Shown one piece after another: positions 24,475-37,058 of a stretch of DNA of 64,000 nucleotides. This DNA comes from Rhizophagus clarus (Eukaryota > Glomeromycota > Glomeromycetes > Glomerales > Glomeraceae): positions 1,200,501 through 1,264,500 of the forward strand of contig BLAL01000324.1 in the NCBI GenBank assembly GCA_015698045.1. Direction: 5' to 3'. Each line of letters starts with the position of its first letter. The stretch's first letter is position 1. The translations under genes were made by a program, and so were the position numbers. The notes beneath the pieces are model-generated. The model was not told where the DNA came from. It was given only the letters and a program-made list of their open reading frames with translations, and searched no databases.

Positions 24475-25460
24475 TTTACAGCAAACTTGTGGTTCTTTTT
24501 TTAAAAAATAAGGTTTTTGTTTGATAATATAGGAAAAAGGACAAAAGGGAATGAGAATAATGCCCAGTGATCGGGCTTTTATAACAAAAAATCTTATGAC
24601 ACTAATAATCGAGAATAAACGATATTTATGATATTTAGAATATGAATTGTTAAATATTTTCGGAAAAAAATTTCACAAGATCTAAAAGATCTACCAAGGG
24701 GTAAACCATTTCATTTTTCATTTATTCATTGTTGGACTAAAAGTGAAATAATACAAAGAGATTTCAATGAGATTAAACTTTATTTTACAATACGGTATTA
24801 TCGGAAGATCCGATTTGTTAATCATTAAGAAATTCATTGCAAATTGATTTACTCCAAATTAGACAATTTTGATCGGAGACAAATAAATGTATCGATGACA
24901 TGTGACAAATACTCATGTGAATTATACCTGTTCTTTGAAATGGTGAGACAGATGAGATTTGACATAAATAATATATTTTAAATATACAATTATTTAAATG
25001 CATATCATTCCTAATTCGAGTCTATTTTGAGTCTATTGACGACCAAATGTAGGATCGATTGATGAGTCATTATTTTCATTTAAAAGTTTCCAAATTAGTG
25101 TCATTTAATTTTACTGGAATTTTTAGTAAGCTGCATTGTTCATATTGTTCTGTACAATCGGAATTTGTAAAAATTTTTATTGATGTGCAAAAAAAAAAAA
25201 AATTTTTTTTTTTTTCAAATGCCATTATTAAGTTTATTTTTTGGTACGACATTAATTCCTCTTCGATCTCATTATTACTAAAGAATTTTTTTTCATCTAT
25301 TTCGCCCATTTACGGTCAATCGATTCAATAATATAATAATTAGATATTGAATTTTTATATACTTCAAAGTATCAAATAGTTATTATTTTTTAATAAATTT
25401 TACAAAAATTTTAATTAATTTACATTTGAATTAATAAAAAAATATGCACCTTTTTATCCC
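24475..25460. other. Intergenic between Myb genes 3 and 4
   Basis: Open frames at 24818-25003 and 25059-25331 lack family features. At 25188-25216 a poly-A run meets a poly-T run, which can form a hairpin. Confidence 0.45.
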
Positions 25461-26357
25461 TTATATAATTAAATAATTAAAAAATTTTTTAAGGAGTTTT
25501 TGTAACTTTAATTTGACAATTGTAAAGTTAGATTGTTCTAATTCTATGCTAAATTGGCTAGATTGGCTAGATTGTCGTGAAATTTGTCTTTTCTTACGAT
25601 TCCAAATGTTTCTGAGGTCATTTCGCAAACGGTGTTTACCGTAATTTTTTTGAATCTCTAGTTGTAAATATTCCCATCGAATCATGTCATAATTATTTTG
25701 ACGACCAGTGACCCAATTATAAACGTAGTTTTTCTCATCATCTGTGAATGGGTCATAGTTAACTTGGTTGACTAAACAGAAAGAACAAAAAAGTTATTTT
25801 AAATTTTTTTTTTTTTTTTGAATAAAAAAAAACAATAATAATAAAGCACTTACTAAATGGATTTATAAAATTTACTTTCTCATCCTAAATGAAATAAAAT
25901 AATTGTTATTCTTGTTGAAATAAACAAACAAATAAATAACATCAATTTAATTAACATACTTTTGGGTTGATTTCGTTTACTGTAGAGTTAGATTGTGGTG
26001 CTCGTTCATCATCCTCATAAACAGGAGGAAGAAAATTTGTATTATTTTGCCGTAAGGTATTACTTCCTCTACTGTTCCAAATGTTCCTGAGATCATATCG
26101 CCAACGGAATTTACCATATTTTTTTTGAATCTCTAGTTGTAAATATTCCCATCGAATCATATCATAATTTTTTAGATGGTTCACAACCCAATTATATATG
26201 TAGTTTGTCTCATCATATGTGAAACGGCCATGGTTAGCTTGGTTGACTAAACAGAAAGAACAAAAGAAGTTAATTTTTAATTCTTTAAAAATATATATAT
26301 ACAAAATAAATCGGGAAATAACTTACTAAGTGGCTCAGAATATTTCATATACTTCAT
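25461..26357 (-). CDS. Myb-like protein with duplicated R3 repeat and no R2 (Myb gene 4)
   Basis: Exons 26357-26327 (31 nt), 26246-25960 (287 nt), 25884-25854 (31 nt) and 25771-25461 (311 nt) join in frame for 219 residues. The first R3-type repeat (about 12-75) has FTYDETNYIYNWV and FRWRYDLRNIWN. The second (about 118-190) has FTDDEKNYVYNWV and HRLRNDLRNIWN. The block NYDMIRWEYLQLEIQK is identical in both. Each repeat exon is preceded by a 31-nt exon with the same phase (0 to 1), so an exon pair plus its introns was duplicated. The R2 repeat seen in the neighbours is absent; only the short 31-nt exon remains at its place. It may still bind DNA through two R3 units, or may have lost specificity. 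Confidence 0.75.
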
Positions 26358-26505
26358 TATTTATGATTGTTTTTTTTTTGGACAGAAAATTCTTTATATG
26401 ATTAAACTTTTATGTTTGAAAATATAAGAGAAAACAAAACTGCGTGAAATGTGAGAATTAAGTCAATTAAGTAACCTTTTTATAATTATACATTTATTAA
26501 TTTTC

Positions 26506-26625
26506 ATGGGTGTACAACAGTACTGTACATCACATAAATTTTTCAGATCAAGATTATCTAGTTATGTAACACAATTACATTTACGATGTCATTTACTTTC
26601 ATTATCCGACATAATGTACACCCAT
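26506..26625. repeat. 120-bp element with perfect 11-bp inverted ends
   Basis: ATGGGTGTACA at 26506-26516 is perfectly inverted at 26615-26625. There is no coding content. The interior contains a CAGTACTG palindrome. No clear target duplication, so this is a candidate MITE only. Confidence 0.5.
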
Positions 26626-26818
26626 CGGAAATTTTTTAATTTTTTTAATAATAATGATGCATCCACAATAAGCAATATATATTTATAAAAAAGAATTGAA
26701 TAGATATCTAAATACACAAGAACTATAAAGCAAAATAATCCGGAGTTGTCACTTTTCATTAAATTAGATAAATTATTTTTTTGGTCTATTTACTATGATA
26801 TTATTATATAAATCTTAT

Positions 26819-27578
26819 TTAGATGGATCTATTTGTAATGAATTGAATTGAAAGTTTATTTTCATCCTCCGTTCTACCTTCAACATCAGCTTTAAGTTCA
26901 TCCTCGTATTCACCTTCATTTTCATTTTCATTTTCATCATCAACCTTACCGCTTTTAGTCTCGAGCTGTCTTTTTTTAGCGTTCCAAATGTTTTTGAGAT
27001 CATTTCTTGAGCGGAATTTGCTAAATTTCGCTTTCATCTCATCTTGTAAAGTCTTCCATGAAATGTTACCATTATTTGTTTCCTGGTATTTCTTAACCCG
27101 TTCGTAAACATAACTCTTTTCTTCCTCAGAGAATGACGTATGGTCAACTAAATAATTTTGATTAATTTAATCCCTTTTAAATAAAAAAAAAAAGACAGAA
27201 ACTTACGACGTGGATCAAGTATATTCCACCAACTAAAATTTATAATGTAAAAAAATTTTTAAACTTCCTTTTTTTTTAAAAAAAAATAAAAAAATTATTA
27301 TTTATAAAAGTAACTTACGAATCACAGAGTGCTTTTGATTCAAAATTAAATCCGTGCTGAACTTTTAATTTTTTAGACAAATCTGCAAAAGGCGTTTTGG
27401 ATAACTTTCCTTGTTTTTCCCACTCACCCATGTGTTCTAATATAGTATTTTTGCCCTACAAATAAAATAATTAAAAATTTTTTGGTGAAAGTTAAAAACA
27501 TTATTTGATTTAACATACACCCGAATCTATTGTCCTGTATATTTTGTTTCTCTTTATCGAACTTTTTATTTTTCCCAT
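26819..27578 (-). CDS. R2R3-Myb-like protein with acidic tail (Myb gene 5)
   Basis: Exons 27578-27519, 27455-27319, 27232-27207 and 27147-26819 give 183 residues. The start at 27578 (MGKIKSSIKRNK) was chosen over the overlapping ATG at 27586 because only it enters exon 2 in frame. R2 (about 21-74) ends ALCDSWWNILDPR, with the last part on a 26-nt exon of the same size and position as in gene 3. R3 (about 76-136) has FSEEEKSYVY and FRSRNDLKNIWN. The tail is acidic (DDENENENEGEYEDE). It is a probable nuclear DNA-binding protein and a clear paralogue of gene 3, with a shorter tail. Confidence 0.8.
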
Positions 27579-28766
27579 TTGACATATATTTGCAACACTA
27601 ATTTTTTAGCGTCCGATATTCTTTAATTAATTTCGAATTTGCTTTGTCTATATATACTGTAAAAATCTTACTGACCGAAATTACACCAGATTATGCAATC
27701 ATTGTTTATCTTCGCCAGTACAAATGGAACCCGTAATCATTATTTTGTCGATATTCATCTGACTTGGAGTGAATACTCGCGATGAAAATCATCATGTTTG
27801 TTTTCTTATTGAAGTAAATTAATCGCAAATCATTAATCGGGAAAAATTGATTCCCAATGTAAAAGGGATGAATGTGATAATTACACAAGAAATTAGTGAC
27901 CAGTGAAATGGGTTTAATTGTTCATGTGTTACAAACGATTTATTTCGGTCTTACTTATCTCTCTTATTGAGAAAGGTGCTGATGTGCGAAAGATTAGCAT
28001 ATTATCGTACTTTTTTTTTTCTTTATATAATAATGTTAGACCATTGCTCATTACTTCCATTATCCTTGATCAACAGGGAATTTGATTTAAAATAAACATG
28101 CAAATCAAAATCGATCATCAAAAAATCTTCGATTATTTGATAAACCATTAAATCATTTTTATCAATGGCTAATTCATCCCAAAATGGATGTCCATTGTCC
28201 AATATAAAAAAAAAAAAAATAGTATTGACAGTATTCTTAGATCCGTATACTGCGCTGAACACGTTCTATTTTCCGCAGCACTTTAATATAATAAAAAATG
28301 AAGGTAATTTGACATTATCAAATAACTTATACGGAAATAAGTGAAAAGTTGCGTGTAGTATCAACGTTCAGTTCGATCCTATAATCAAATTCCTCTATCT
28401 TCAAAGAAAAATTTTTCGTCCTTATTAGCGGTTCCGTTGAAAAATTAATTGAGGGTGATATATCAAGCGAAATTTGCGCTTTTCTTTTTAAATTTAGAAA
28501 AATTTATATCATTTTGCTCATTCACAAAGATGAAAATGATTGATTCAAAAATCGGATCACGGTATTTAGTAATTTATTATGTTGATTATAATTGATGTCG
28601 GAAAGGTCAACCGTAAGATTCTAAATCGAGCCTGAGATTAGTATTTAAAAAAAAATTTCTTATAACCAAGAAAAATTATCATGGTTTCTTTTAATATTGT
28701 ATTTTACAGTTTTATTCATTAAATATAAACAGTATATACAGTAAACTCTAAGATTTATACCGGCAA
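27579..28766. other. Intergenic, possible relics on minus strand
   Basis: No supported gene. Minus-strand frames at 27706-27888 and 28023-28262 have protein-like composition (for example NGHPFWDELAIDKNDL) but no start/splice context and no family I recognise. Confidence 0.4.
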
Positions 28767-30558
28767 CTATGTGGATGATTGTCCGTGACTAACCTCTAAA
28801 CTACATATATACTTAGAGAAGCTACCAAATAAACCATTGTATGTTCTTCCTTCCATTTCAGTATAAAAATTATGTCCACTATTGCCTCCATGCCATCCGG
28901 TATTCCTTCCCCTGGTTGTGGTAATCTTGATACCATAAACTATCGCTGCGAAGTTAAATTCAAAGCGCTTGATCTTCTCATCTTTGTGCCATTCAAAATC
29001 AAAAGGTTCGCTGGATCCTGGTGTTCCAAACATTTCAATAGAATCGTCAGAATAAAAAAACGCGAGAGCATTGATGAAGTGTGACCTCCAAATACGAATT
29101 TTTTTTAAATGAACATTATTAGATTTGGTGAATTGGATGTCAAATTCTGTACAATCTCGATGCATAGCGTTCATCTCATCTTCGAGATATAAAGTATTTT
29201 TAGGTTTTTGTCCCAATTGATTCTCCTTTCTCGCAAAATTTTTATGATTAATTTCCAATTTCTCAGCTGCTCTCAATAAATACTTTAAGGTATCTTTGGA
29301 TGGTTCTATTTTTGCGCGATTTATTTTGATCTTACTTTTGACGTCTTGTAATTGTTCTCGATATCTATTCAAAAAACTTTCAAAATCTAAAAGATTTGGC
29401 AACATATCTTTCAATAATTGAAGTACATGTATCACTTGTTGTCTCTCTTCTTCCGCTCGTTTTCGTTCCTCATAATTAGCAATGTTTCCAACCCAATGAT
29501 CCATTAACACTTTTTGTGCTTCTTTCTCACCAGTGATTAAATAGTTTTGAGTATGAATTGATCGCTGTTTAATTAATTGTAAGGCATCGATAACTCGTTT
29601 TAATTGTTCTTGAAATCCTGGAACATTATTTTCCAATACTTTTAATCTGTCATGAATATATTCACTATTTGTTTCATATCGGAAATAATTTATCAAGAAA
29701 CTTTCCCGTTGATTTAATCTATCATAAATGGCATTCAATTCACTGGAAAGAGAATATATAAAATCCTCCGCTTGATCAACAAATTTTGAAAGTTCTTGTC
29801 CAGCAACTCCAAAATCGTCCGACAATTTAAAGAGATCTCGAGCGATCTGAGCACCATTTTGAATGATTACATCACTATTATTTAAAATAGCTCCAAGATT
29901 GAGAAATACAGCTCGATATTTATTCACAGCAGATGTTCCTAATAGATTAAAAATAAGTAGTTGAAATAGATCAAATTGATTAGATAACTTAAAGTTATAA
30001 ACCTGGAATCTCAAGTTCGGAAAGTTCCTTTGAGGTAGAATCAGCCATTCTAGCCATATTTTCAAGAATGGAATCTGTATCATCTTTAATCTCTTCCTTA
30101 ATAATCCTTTCTTTAATTGTCTATAAAAGAAAAAAAGATTATATTAATCATTTTTACCAAGTTTCAATAATCACAATCATATTCCTTACATGTTTAGAAA
30201 AATAAAATATAAACAAAATTATAATAATCAAAAAGATCGGAAAACATTTATATCGCCTAAAACTTATTCTATTTATATTATTCCGACCATTATTAGTAGA
30301 CTGTACAGAAGTAGTTGGTTGACGTTGCCGATTTCTTAATGCTGATCCAATTATTGAAACAGTTCATTATTATTAGAACCGAAAAAAAAAGTATTCAAAC
30401 GTATCCGATATCAAACCTGGATTACTAGTATCAAATATATCATTTCCACTAGCTTTAGTCTCATTATTTTTTTGGGGTGACCGAAGATTTTGTTCATCTG
30501 TTTCATTTGATACATCTTCAATCGTCGCCTTATCTGACATTTCCTCTTTAACTAACAT
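28767..30558 (-). CDS. Membrane-anchored coiled-coil protein with jacalin-like lectin domain
   Basis: Exons 30558-30417, 30341-30190, 30120-30003 and 29938-28767 splice in frame (phases 1, 0 and 1) to 527 residues. The N-terminus (1-79) is polar and disordered and ends in a basic RRYK stretch. Residues 80-96 are one hydrophobic membrane segment (CFPIFLIIIILFIFYF). Residues about 100-400 are charged and heptad-like with KEEIKDD, EERKRAEEERQ and KENQLGQK, indicating long coiled coils. Residues about 412-527 match jacalin-type domains: INALAFFYSDDSIEMFG, a central YGIKITTTRGR, a GGNSG loop, and a final TYNGLFGSFSKYICSLEV. Such domains bind carbohydrate and would sit on the side opposite the polar N-terminus. 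A surface or organelle-lumen lectin is inferred. It is divergently paired with the gene at 30925. Confidence 0.8.
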
Positions 30559-30924
30559 AGTTACAAATAATTTTGCGCTTTTAAGGAATTTTATGATGAT
30601 ATTTATACGTGAACGCCATACCGATAATTATAGTAAGTAGGACTTTTTTTTATTGGACATGTAAAAGAGTAAAGTTTAATACCAATTTTATAGAATCATA
30701 TGCCTTAAATTTATTAAGTATAGTACTTCCGATTATATCATACTCGATGTCGGTTAACCGGTTTTAAAGTTCAACAGACGTTTCTTTTTCTAGAAAGTAG
30801 CATGCTCTGGAAATATGTAATGAATGTCAGTACTAACCAAAGATAGTTTTTCACATTCATAGTAACCTCATTCCATATAAATGGACATTTGACAAGAAAC
30901 GGGTTGTCGAAAAAATATCCAAAG
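30559..30924. promoter_or_regulatory. Shared intergenic region of a divergent gene pair
   Basis: These 366 bp separate the start codons of the lectin gene (minus) and the coiled-coil gene (plus). Both proteins are single-pass, N-terminally anchored and coiled-coil. Any promoter must lie here and may be bidirectional. No specific motif is resolved. Confidence 0.45.
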
Positions 30925-32115
30925 ATGACCTTTCCGAAATATTTACAAATTTTAACAGTAATCATTGCATTTATTTCAATAATTTCAATTTCATACAATC
31001 CAAAATATGTGGTTAGTAATTGTAGATTTGATCCTTTAATATAAGGAATTTTAAATTAACTTTTTTTCATATTATAGTGGTCAATAATTGATACCATCCT
31101 GAATTATTTTTTTACAGTGGTATGTTTTTAATGCTTTGCTCGTTTAGTTTAGATCATGGATTCCGTTAATTATTTTGATATTTTTATATCGTAATCAAGG
31201 ATGATCCGATCTTTCGTAATCTTGCCAATTCAACTACAATTTTAATTGAAGACATTATTAAATTTAATGTTCCAGGTAATTACCATTTTGGAGGTTTAGA
31301 AGCTGTAATATTATTATTGTTACATTATTTGTAATATTATTGTCTAATTTCATATAATTGTAGCAAGTAGTAATATAATAAAACTGCGCGAAACTTCAAA
31401 TTTCTTGTCAGACATTATATCATTAAGTTCAATTAATTTATCTCCCGTATTATATCTCCAAACTCTTGGTGATAAGGCATATATTGCAGGTACAAAAATT
31501 GAAAAGATATATAATACTGGAATATTTGCATTTGATGAGATTTTCAATGAACTTCAAGATATTCGTCAAAATCTACCAAAATCTTCTCAAAATCCTTTAA
31601 CTAAAAAAGATGCAGAATATTTTCTTTTAACTCAAAAAGATGCAGAATATTTCCTTGCAAGATTCAGACAAATTTTTAATTTGGTAACAGAATTTCGTGA
31701 TAAATTTGTAGATATTGAGGAAACGATCCGGGAAATTCAAAAATTATATCACGGTCATAACAATGTCCAAGGGTTTTTGAATATTATTAAATACTTTAAT
31801 GAGAATGAATTAACACATAAAAAAATATTTGATATGAAAATTGTTCAAAGTGAGTTAAATTTTGAACGAAATCAAATGGATCAATTAATAGTTATTGATT
31901 ATGAAGTGATGAGAGTTGGAAAAAGTCTTGACATATTCAGGAAAAATCTTGATCTTTTTATTGAAAGAATTATATATTTGAGTAATAAGAAGATTATGAC
32001 ACAAGAGGATGGTCAAATGTTGGAGAAGGTCATAGAAATTGTAAATACGGCAAAGGAAATTTGGGGTAGGATGGATAAGGTGGATGACAATCGTATCTTG
32101 CAAATAGAGGGATAA
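30925..32115 (+). CDS. Single-pass membrane coiled-coil protein
   Basis: Exons 30925-31011, 31200-31275 and 31364-32115 fit GT...AG rules and phase, giving 304 residues. Residues 7-23 are hydrophobic (LQILTVIIAFISIISIS), a signal anchor. The rest is mainly helical and charged with heptad-like stretches (FRDKFVDIEETIREIQKL, FERNQMDQLIVI). Residues around 120-145 contain a direct repeat of KDAEYFL, from a 33-bp duplication at about 31604-31660. It has the same plan as the divergent neighbour but no lectin domain. The first intron is 188 bp, longer than the others, so a small exon could be missed there. Function unknown; possibly a partner of the lectin protein. Confidence 0.65.
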
Positions 32116-32749
32116 TTGATGTAATTTGAAACAACACATCATTATTCTGTGGCCGGTCATGTGAGATCTATCACCAAGTAAATAAATACTTTATAAATAT
32201 TTGGTTCAAACCTTATTTATATTCGATAAATTCTGCAATTGGTAAACAGGACGTATTAGTATAGCAATATACATTTACAATAAAATACTTGTAATATATT
32301 TAATAACTTAAGCATTGGTAACGATTTTTAAAGTTAAATTTTAAACATTTATTTTTATTACACAATTTAAAAGGTGTCTAGTTTTATGGATTCCGGGATA
32401 TCCAATTTATATTTATACTAAATTAAATCTTTACAAGATAGAATTAAAGAAAAAGCTAGTGTAAACCATTTTTTTTTTTAAATAAAGTTTTCGTTTTCGA
32501 TCTATTTTCGAAAACTTACTGTTTCTCTCTCATAATCCAAAAATCAGATGCCCCAAATCTACAAAATAGATATAACGTTTTTTTTGTTTAAGTTTTTGAA
32601 TTTTAACTTCAAAACATAATCTCACTCGCCGAATTCCACGTGTCCAATAGTCCAATACTAGAATAAGTCCGTTACAAAAGAAAAAATTGAACTGTTAAAA
32701 AGGTTTGTTAAAAAAAAAAAAAAAATAAAAAACAAAAAAAGAAATTTAA

Positions 32750-33080
32750 AAAGGAGACCTAAACCCACCAATGCTTTCACTCATCCAAAGGCCCCCCTCC
32801 TCCACTTACATAATTTCAAAGTTCGGATTCGTAATTTTTGTCCAGAAACCTAAAAAAAAAAAAGAAGAAACGTAACGTTTCTTAAAGAATATAATAAAAA
32901 AAAAACCACTCACCACCCCTTCAACTTAAATTCTAAAGTCCGGGTCGTATTATTCGTCCGGAAACCTAAAAAAAAGAAAAAAGAAATGTTAGAAACGTTT
33001 CTTAAAGAAAAGAATACACGAAAATCCTCTCTCCTCTTACCTTAATTCCAAATTCCGGTTTGTAACATTTCGGTATTCAT
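32750..33080. repeat. About 115-bp tandem repeat with splice-like edges
   Basis: Three copies of a block containing AAAGT(T/C)CGG, a CGTAAT/CGTATT core and a TCC(A/G)GAAACCTAAAAAA end, followed by ACGTTTCTTAAAG. Read on the minus strand, each unit is bordered by ...TTTTTAG and, in two copies, GTAAG, like a repeated small exon; in-frame stops make a live gene unlikely. Confidence 0.5.
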
Positions 33081-33273
33081 ATTTCTTAATTCATGTATTC
33101 TTTTAATAACGAAATAAATAAAAATTTTTTTTTAAACGAAAAAGTTTTTTTTTAAAAATAAAAATAAAAAAAATAGTTTTTTTTTTTTTAAAAAAAAAAA
33201 CGAATGAATAAAAAAAAAAATTTCAAAAGACCAAAATAACAAACCAAATAGACATTATGACCCTCGTAAATCT

Positions 33274-33338
33274 ATTTCGACCCTCGTAATCCATTTCGAC
33301 TTAATTTTGACCATTTCGACCATTTCGAGGGTCGAAAT
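33274..33338. repeat. Perfect 13-bp inverted repeat
   Basis: ATTTCGACCCTCG (33274-33286) is exactly inverted at 33326-33338, with a 39-bp loop of further TTTCGAC motifs. Related TTTCGACAT motifs dominate the array at 39.6-40.0 kb. Confidence 0.7.
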
Positions 33339-35441
33339 TAACTTCATGTACGTTAAAAAAATAAATTAGCTAACAAAAATTAGCTAATAAATTTCACATT
33401 AAGAAAATTAATTTACCTTTTTTTTTTATTAAAAAAATTAAACTAAGCATATAGAAATATGCAACAATAAATTACCGGAATTGACAAAAATTACAATGAT
33501 TTTCACATTGCATTTAAATTCAATAAAATTCAGCCGGAATTTTTTTACTTAAAAGCCAATCACGGATAGTTTTTATGTATTAAAACAAGCTTAAAGTGTC
33601 TTAATTGTTAAGGATTTGAAAGAATCCTTAAATTAAAAGGATTTAGAATGACAAACAAGTGTAAATAATCGTGGGTAGCTTCTCGGCTCCTCCATGTAAA
33701 ATGGCCACTTATTAATAAAATAAATAATATTTTTTGAAATTTCACAATCCTGCTGATCAAAGGTTAGAATTTACAAAGCATTTTAATAAAATTTAAAATG
33801 AATCTAATTTGGTTATATTTACTTAAACCAGTTTAAATCAATTAGGGCAGTGACATATATTCATATGGGCCGATTTGTCTCATAAATACACAATGACGCA
33901 CATGACGATTTCATATTTAAACCAATAATTGATAGCCTAGCATGTCTTCGAAACTAGTTTTTCGCAACTTTAAACCTGTTGGGAATTGGTTGAGAATTGG
34001 TTTTGTTTGGAAGGAATTAGATTTTTTAGGAAATTGTAAGTAGTACTTTAAAGAGTTATTTTAAAAGAAACTAACAATAATAAAATATAATATTAACAAA
34101 ATAACTACTATAATGTCAGAACAAAGCGAAAGTAATGTGCTTTCTAGTATATTATTTATTAATATATAGAATAAATACTAAAGAAATCTCTTTATTAAAA
34201 GACTTTTCTAGTCGTGTTTTTGTACATAATTATCCAACCAGTCCAATAATTGAAGCTCGCTATCAGTCAAATGGCCGATTATACCGTTCATATTATAATA
34301 TTATATCTTTAGGGTCTTATCCTGTAAATCCAAAATTAACCCAGAAATCTCAAAAGGACGCACCTCAATATCCAATACCTGATAATTATATAGTCGAAAC
34401 AGAATTTTCTGAGCGAAATATTAGGTGTGAAACTAAGTATATTTCAAATACAAAAATATGTTATACAATTAGGTGGAAGGAAGATTGTACAGAGTGGAGT
34501 GTTGATAGCGCAAAATCTTCTACAGCAGTTGCTAACACATTTTTAGAGGTATGGTTAATGTACAGTACATGTTAAAATTTTAATTATATTTTCTTTAGTT
34601 AATAAATTGTATATTATTGTTGTTTTAATTAGAAAATTAATTGGAAACAATCAGCTAAACTTTCTGGACCTCGACTATTTGGATTTGATATTGAGCCTTT
34701 ATATAATATACGCTTACAAATTATTACACCTACAACAAAGGTTGATAAACAAAAAAGACCACTTGAGAATATTACATCACGATCACAACAAAATAAACAA
34801 TTTAATAGTTTTGGAAGTGAAGTTCAAAAGGCAGTTAATCAATTAGTTGTTAAACATAAATTGATAAATTCATCTGGACAACCAATTGTATATATACGTT
34901 GTATTGAGCTTGATTATAAAGAAAATCAAGTTTATATTAGATTTAAAGATTCAAATCCTACTATGACTACTCAAACAAGACTTGATGCTGTAGTACATGT
35001 TTGTGATGAAGCACTTTTATGCCGTGATGGATACTGCCATTTAGCAGCAGTTGTACCTTTTCTTTTTCGTGAATATTTGGTTTCAGATCGTCGGAATGAG
35101 ATTAATAAAATTATAAATATTCAAGTACCTATAGAAATTTTCAATGTAGACCCAGAAGTTTATGATTTATCTAGTGTTAATGATAATCTTGATGATGATA
35201 TTTTAATAGATGATCATGAAATAGGAAATGGTGCATTTCGCTCTCTTTTAACTTTACTTAATGTGTTAATTCCTGTTTGGAAAACAGGAGAGAGACCTAC
35301 AATAAAACCAGGAGATACTCTTTATATTAAACTAGGTGGGGATGGTCGTAATGTTAGAAGAAAACAAAATCACGTGATGATGACTTTTTGTTTATTAAAC
35401 GAAGGAGATGAAGTACTCAAGCCTAGTCATCAATTTAGATA

Positions 35442-35457
35442 TATAGTATTTATATTT
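35442..35457. repeat. Target-site duplication, left copy (LINE)
   Basis: TATAGTATTTATATTT here is repeated exactly at 37707-37722 and frames the insertion. Confidence 0.8.
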
Positions 35458-37050
35458 TTTTTTTTTAACTTTAAAGACGTTAGAACCGCATACGTTTATT
35501 AGTAAAAATGAGGATACGGTAAGCATCACTATTTATACAAGAACTACACTCCCAGTCCGAGAACTGGTCTTACCATCTGCCTAGATTATTAACAAACTAA
35601 TTATAAAAGTATAAAAGGTAAACAGGGAGAAAAAAAGAAAAATTCTACGAAAAGAGGTAATCTAAGCTGCTAAGTACTATCAGATCATTCCTTCACTTCA
35701 ATTTAAAATTACTAGTTAATTCATCCAGGATCTTCTTAATTGTCCTGACTTCTGTGTAAAGGTCACGTTTGAAGATCTTAGATTTGGAGTCATGATGCCG
35801 CTTCAATAGTTTCTTAGGCGCCTGCGAATCATTGTCATCTTTTCGTTGGTGTGCCTTTGAATCCTTCATCTGGGGATTTCTTATGTGAGTCTTGTTCAAC
35901 CCAGTTGTTGGAATAGACTTGGACGGTTTGGTAGAAGATTTGGTGTCAACACGATCTCCTTGATTCTTTCGCTTAGCCGAATGGGAGGAGGTAGAACTAA
36001 TCTTCTTTGTTTTCTTCAGGATCGCGGTATATTTGCACCATGAGACGTTCTTGCCATACCAGAGGGTCGGGTTACTAATGCACTTCTGTAAGTGTTCCCA
36101 GGTTTCAAAGTATCTGACAATCTTGCGCGATCCATCTGGGAATTTAATTTCTTTGAACATTTTAATGTTCAATTCACTGAGAAAAGTTAAGTGTTGGGGC
36201 ACTGCGAGCGAAGCCGTATTCATAGATTCAGGTGAGTTGTAAATAACAGCTTGAAATCTTTCTCGTTCTTTTCGTTCAGCCAGATTCCAGATTGCTGGGA
36301 ACCATCGAGTAGGTATACCTGCAAGGGGAGCCATCCATTATACTTCGTAGTTCCAAAAGAATTCTGAAATAACTAGTTTGCATCGTATCATCTTGTATTT
36401 GCGCTGGCGCTTGGTCGATATCGATATTACATTACCCCAAGTGGATAGATGAGATAATAGTTCATAATTATCCCACTTTGCAGGAACATCGTATATTAGG
36501 ATATCTCAAACGAACTGGCACCTTGAAGGCACCTGATATTCAGTGATAACTTGTGCAGCCTCAGCGTCTTGCACCTTTAGACATTTTTCTTTACTGGCGT
36601 TGCTATCCAGTAGTGGTGCTGAAGACTTTTCAACTTTTTTGATGCATCATGTAAAGGCGGGGGAGATACTTGAAAAGAGAGCGTTTGGGTGGACTCAGCC
36701 TTAGAGTCAACAGGAAACCTGAAGTCTTTGTCAATATCCTCTTCAGATATCGTAATGTGCTTATTCTTCTTCTTTTTGCCTTTGCCTTTAGGCATAATCA
36801 TGATTGGGTTATTAACAGCTATTGTGTGAGGTTGTGCAGATGTTGATTGGTGCGAGGCAGGTGATGATATATCCATATCCATCTCCTGTGCGAGGGCCAA
36901 ATCTGGGGTGCTTGACGCATTGTTTACACACTCTAAAATTGGAGTTTCTGGCTGTTCGGGGTACTAAGACCTAAGGTAAGCGAGAGATGAAGTGAGGTGG
37001 TGAGTAAGGAGCATCACGAGCTCTTCGTTGAGCTTTTTCTGTTTGGCCTG

Positions 37051-37058
37051 ATGTATGG
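37051..37058. repeat. 8-bp target duplication, left copy (hAT)
   Basis: ATGTATGG here and at 37391-37398 exactly flank the MITE. Confidence 0.85.

Larger units (their letters stand above)
32116..34112. other. Intergenic, repeat-bearing
   Basis: No complete gene. It includes the exon-like tandem repeats at 32750-33080 and an inverted repeat at 33274-33338, both listed separately; otherwise AT-rich. Confidence 0.5.
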
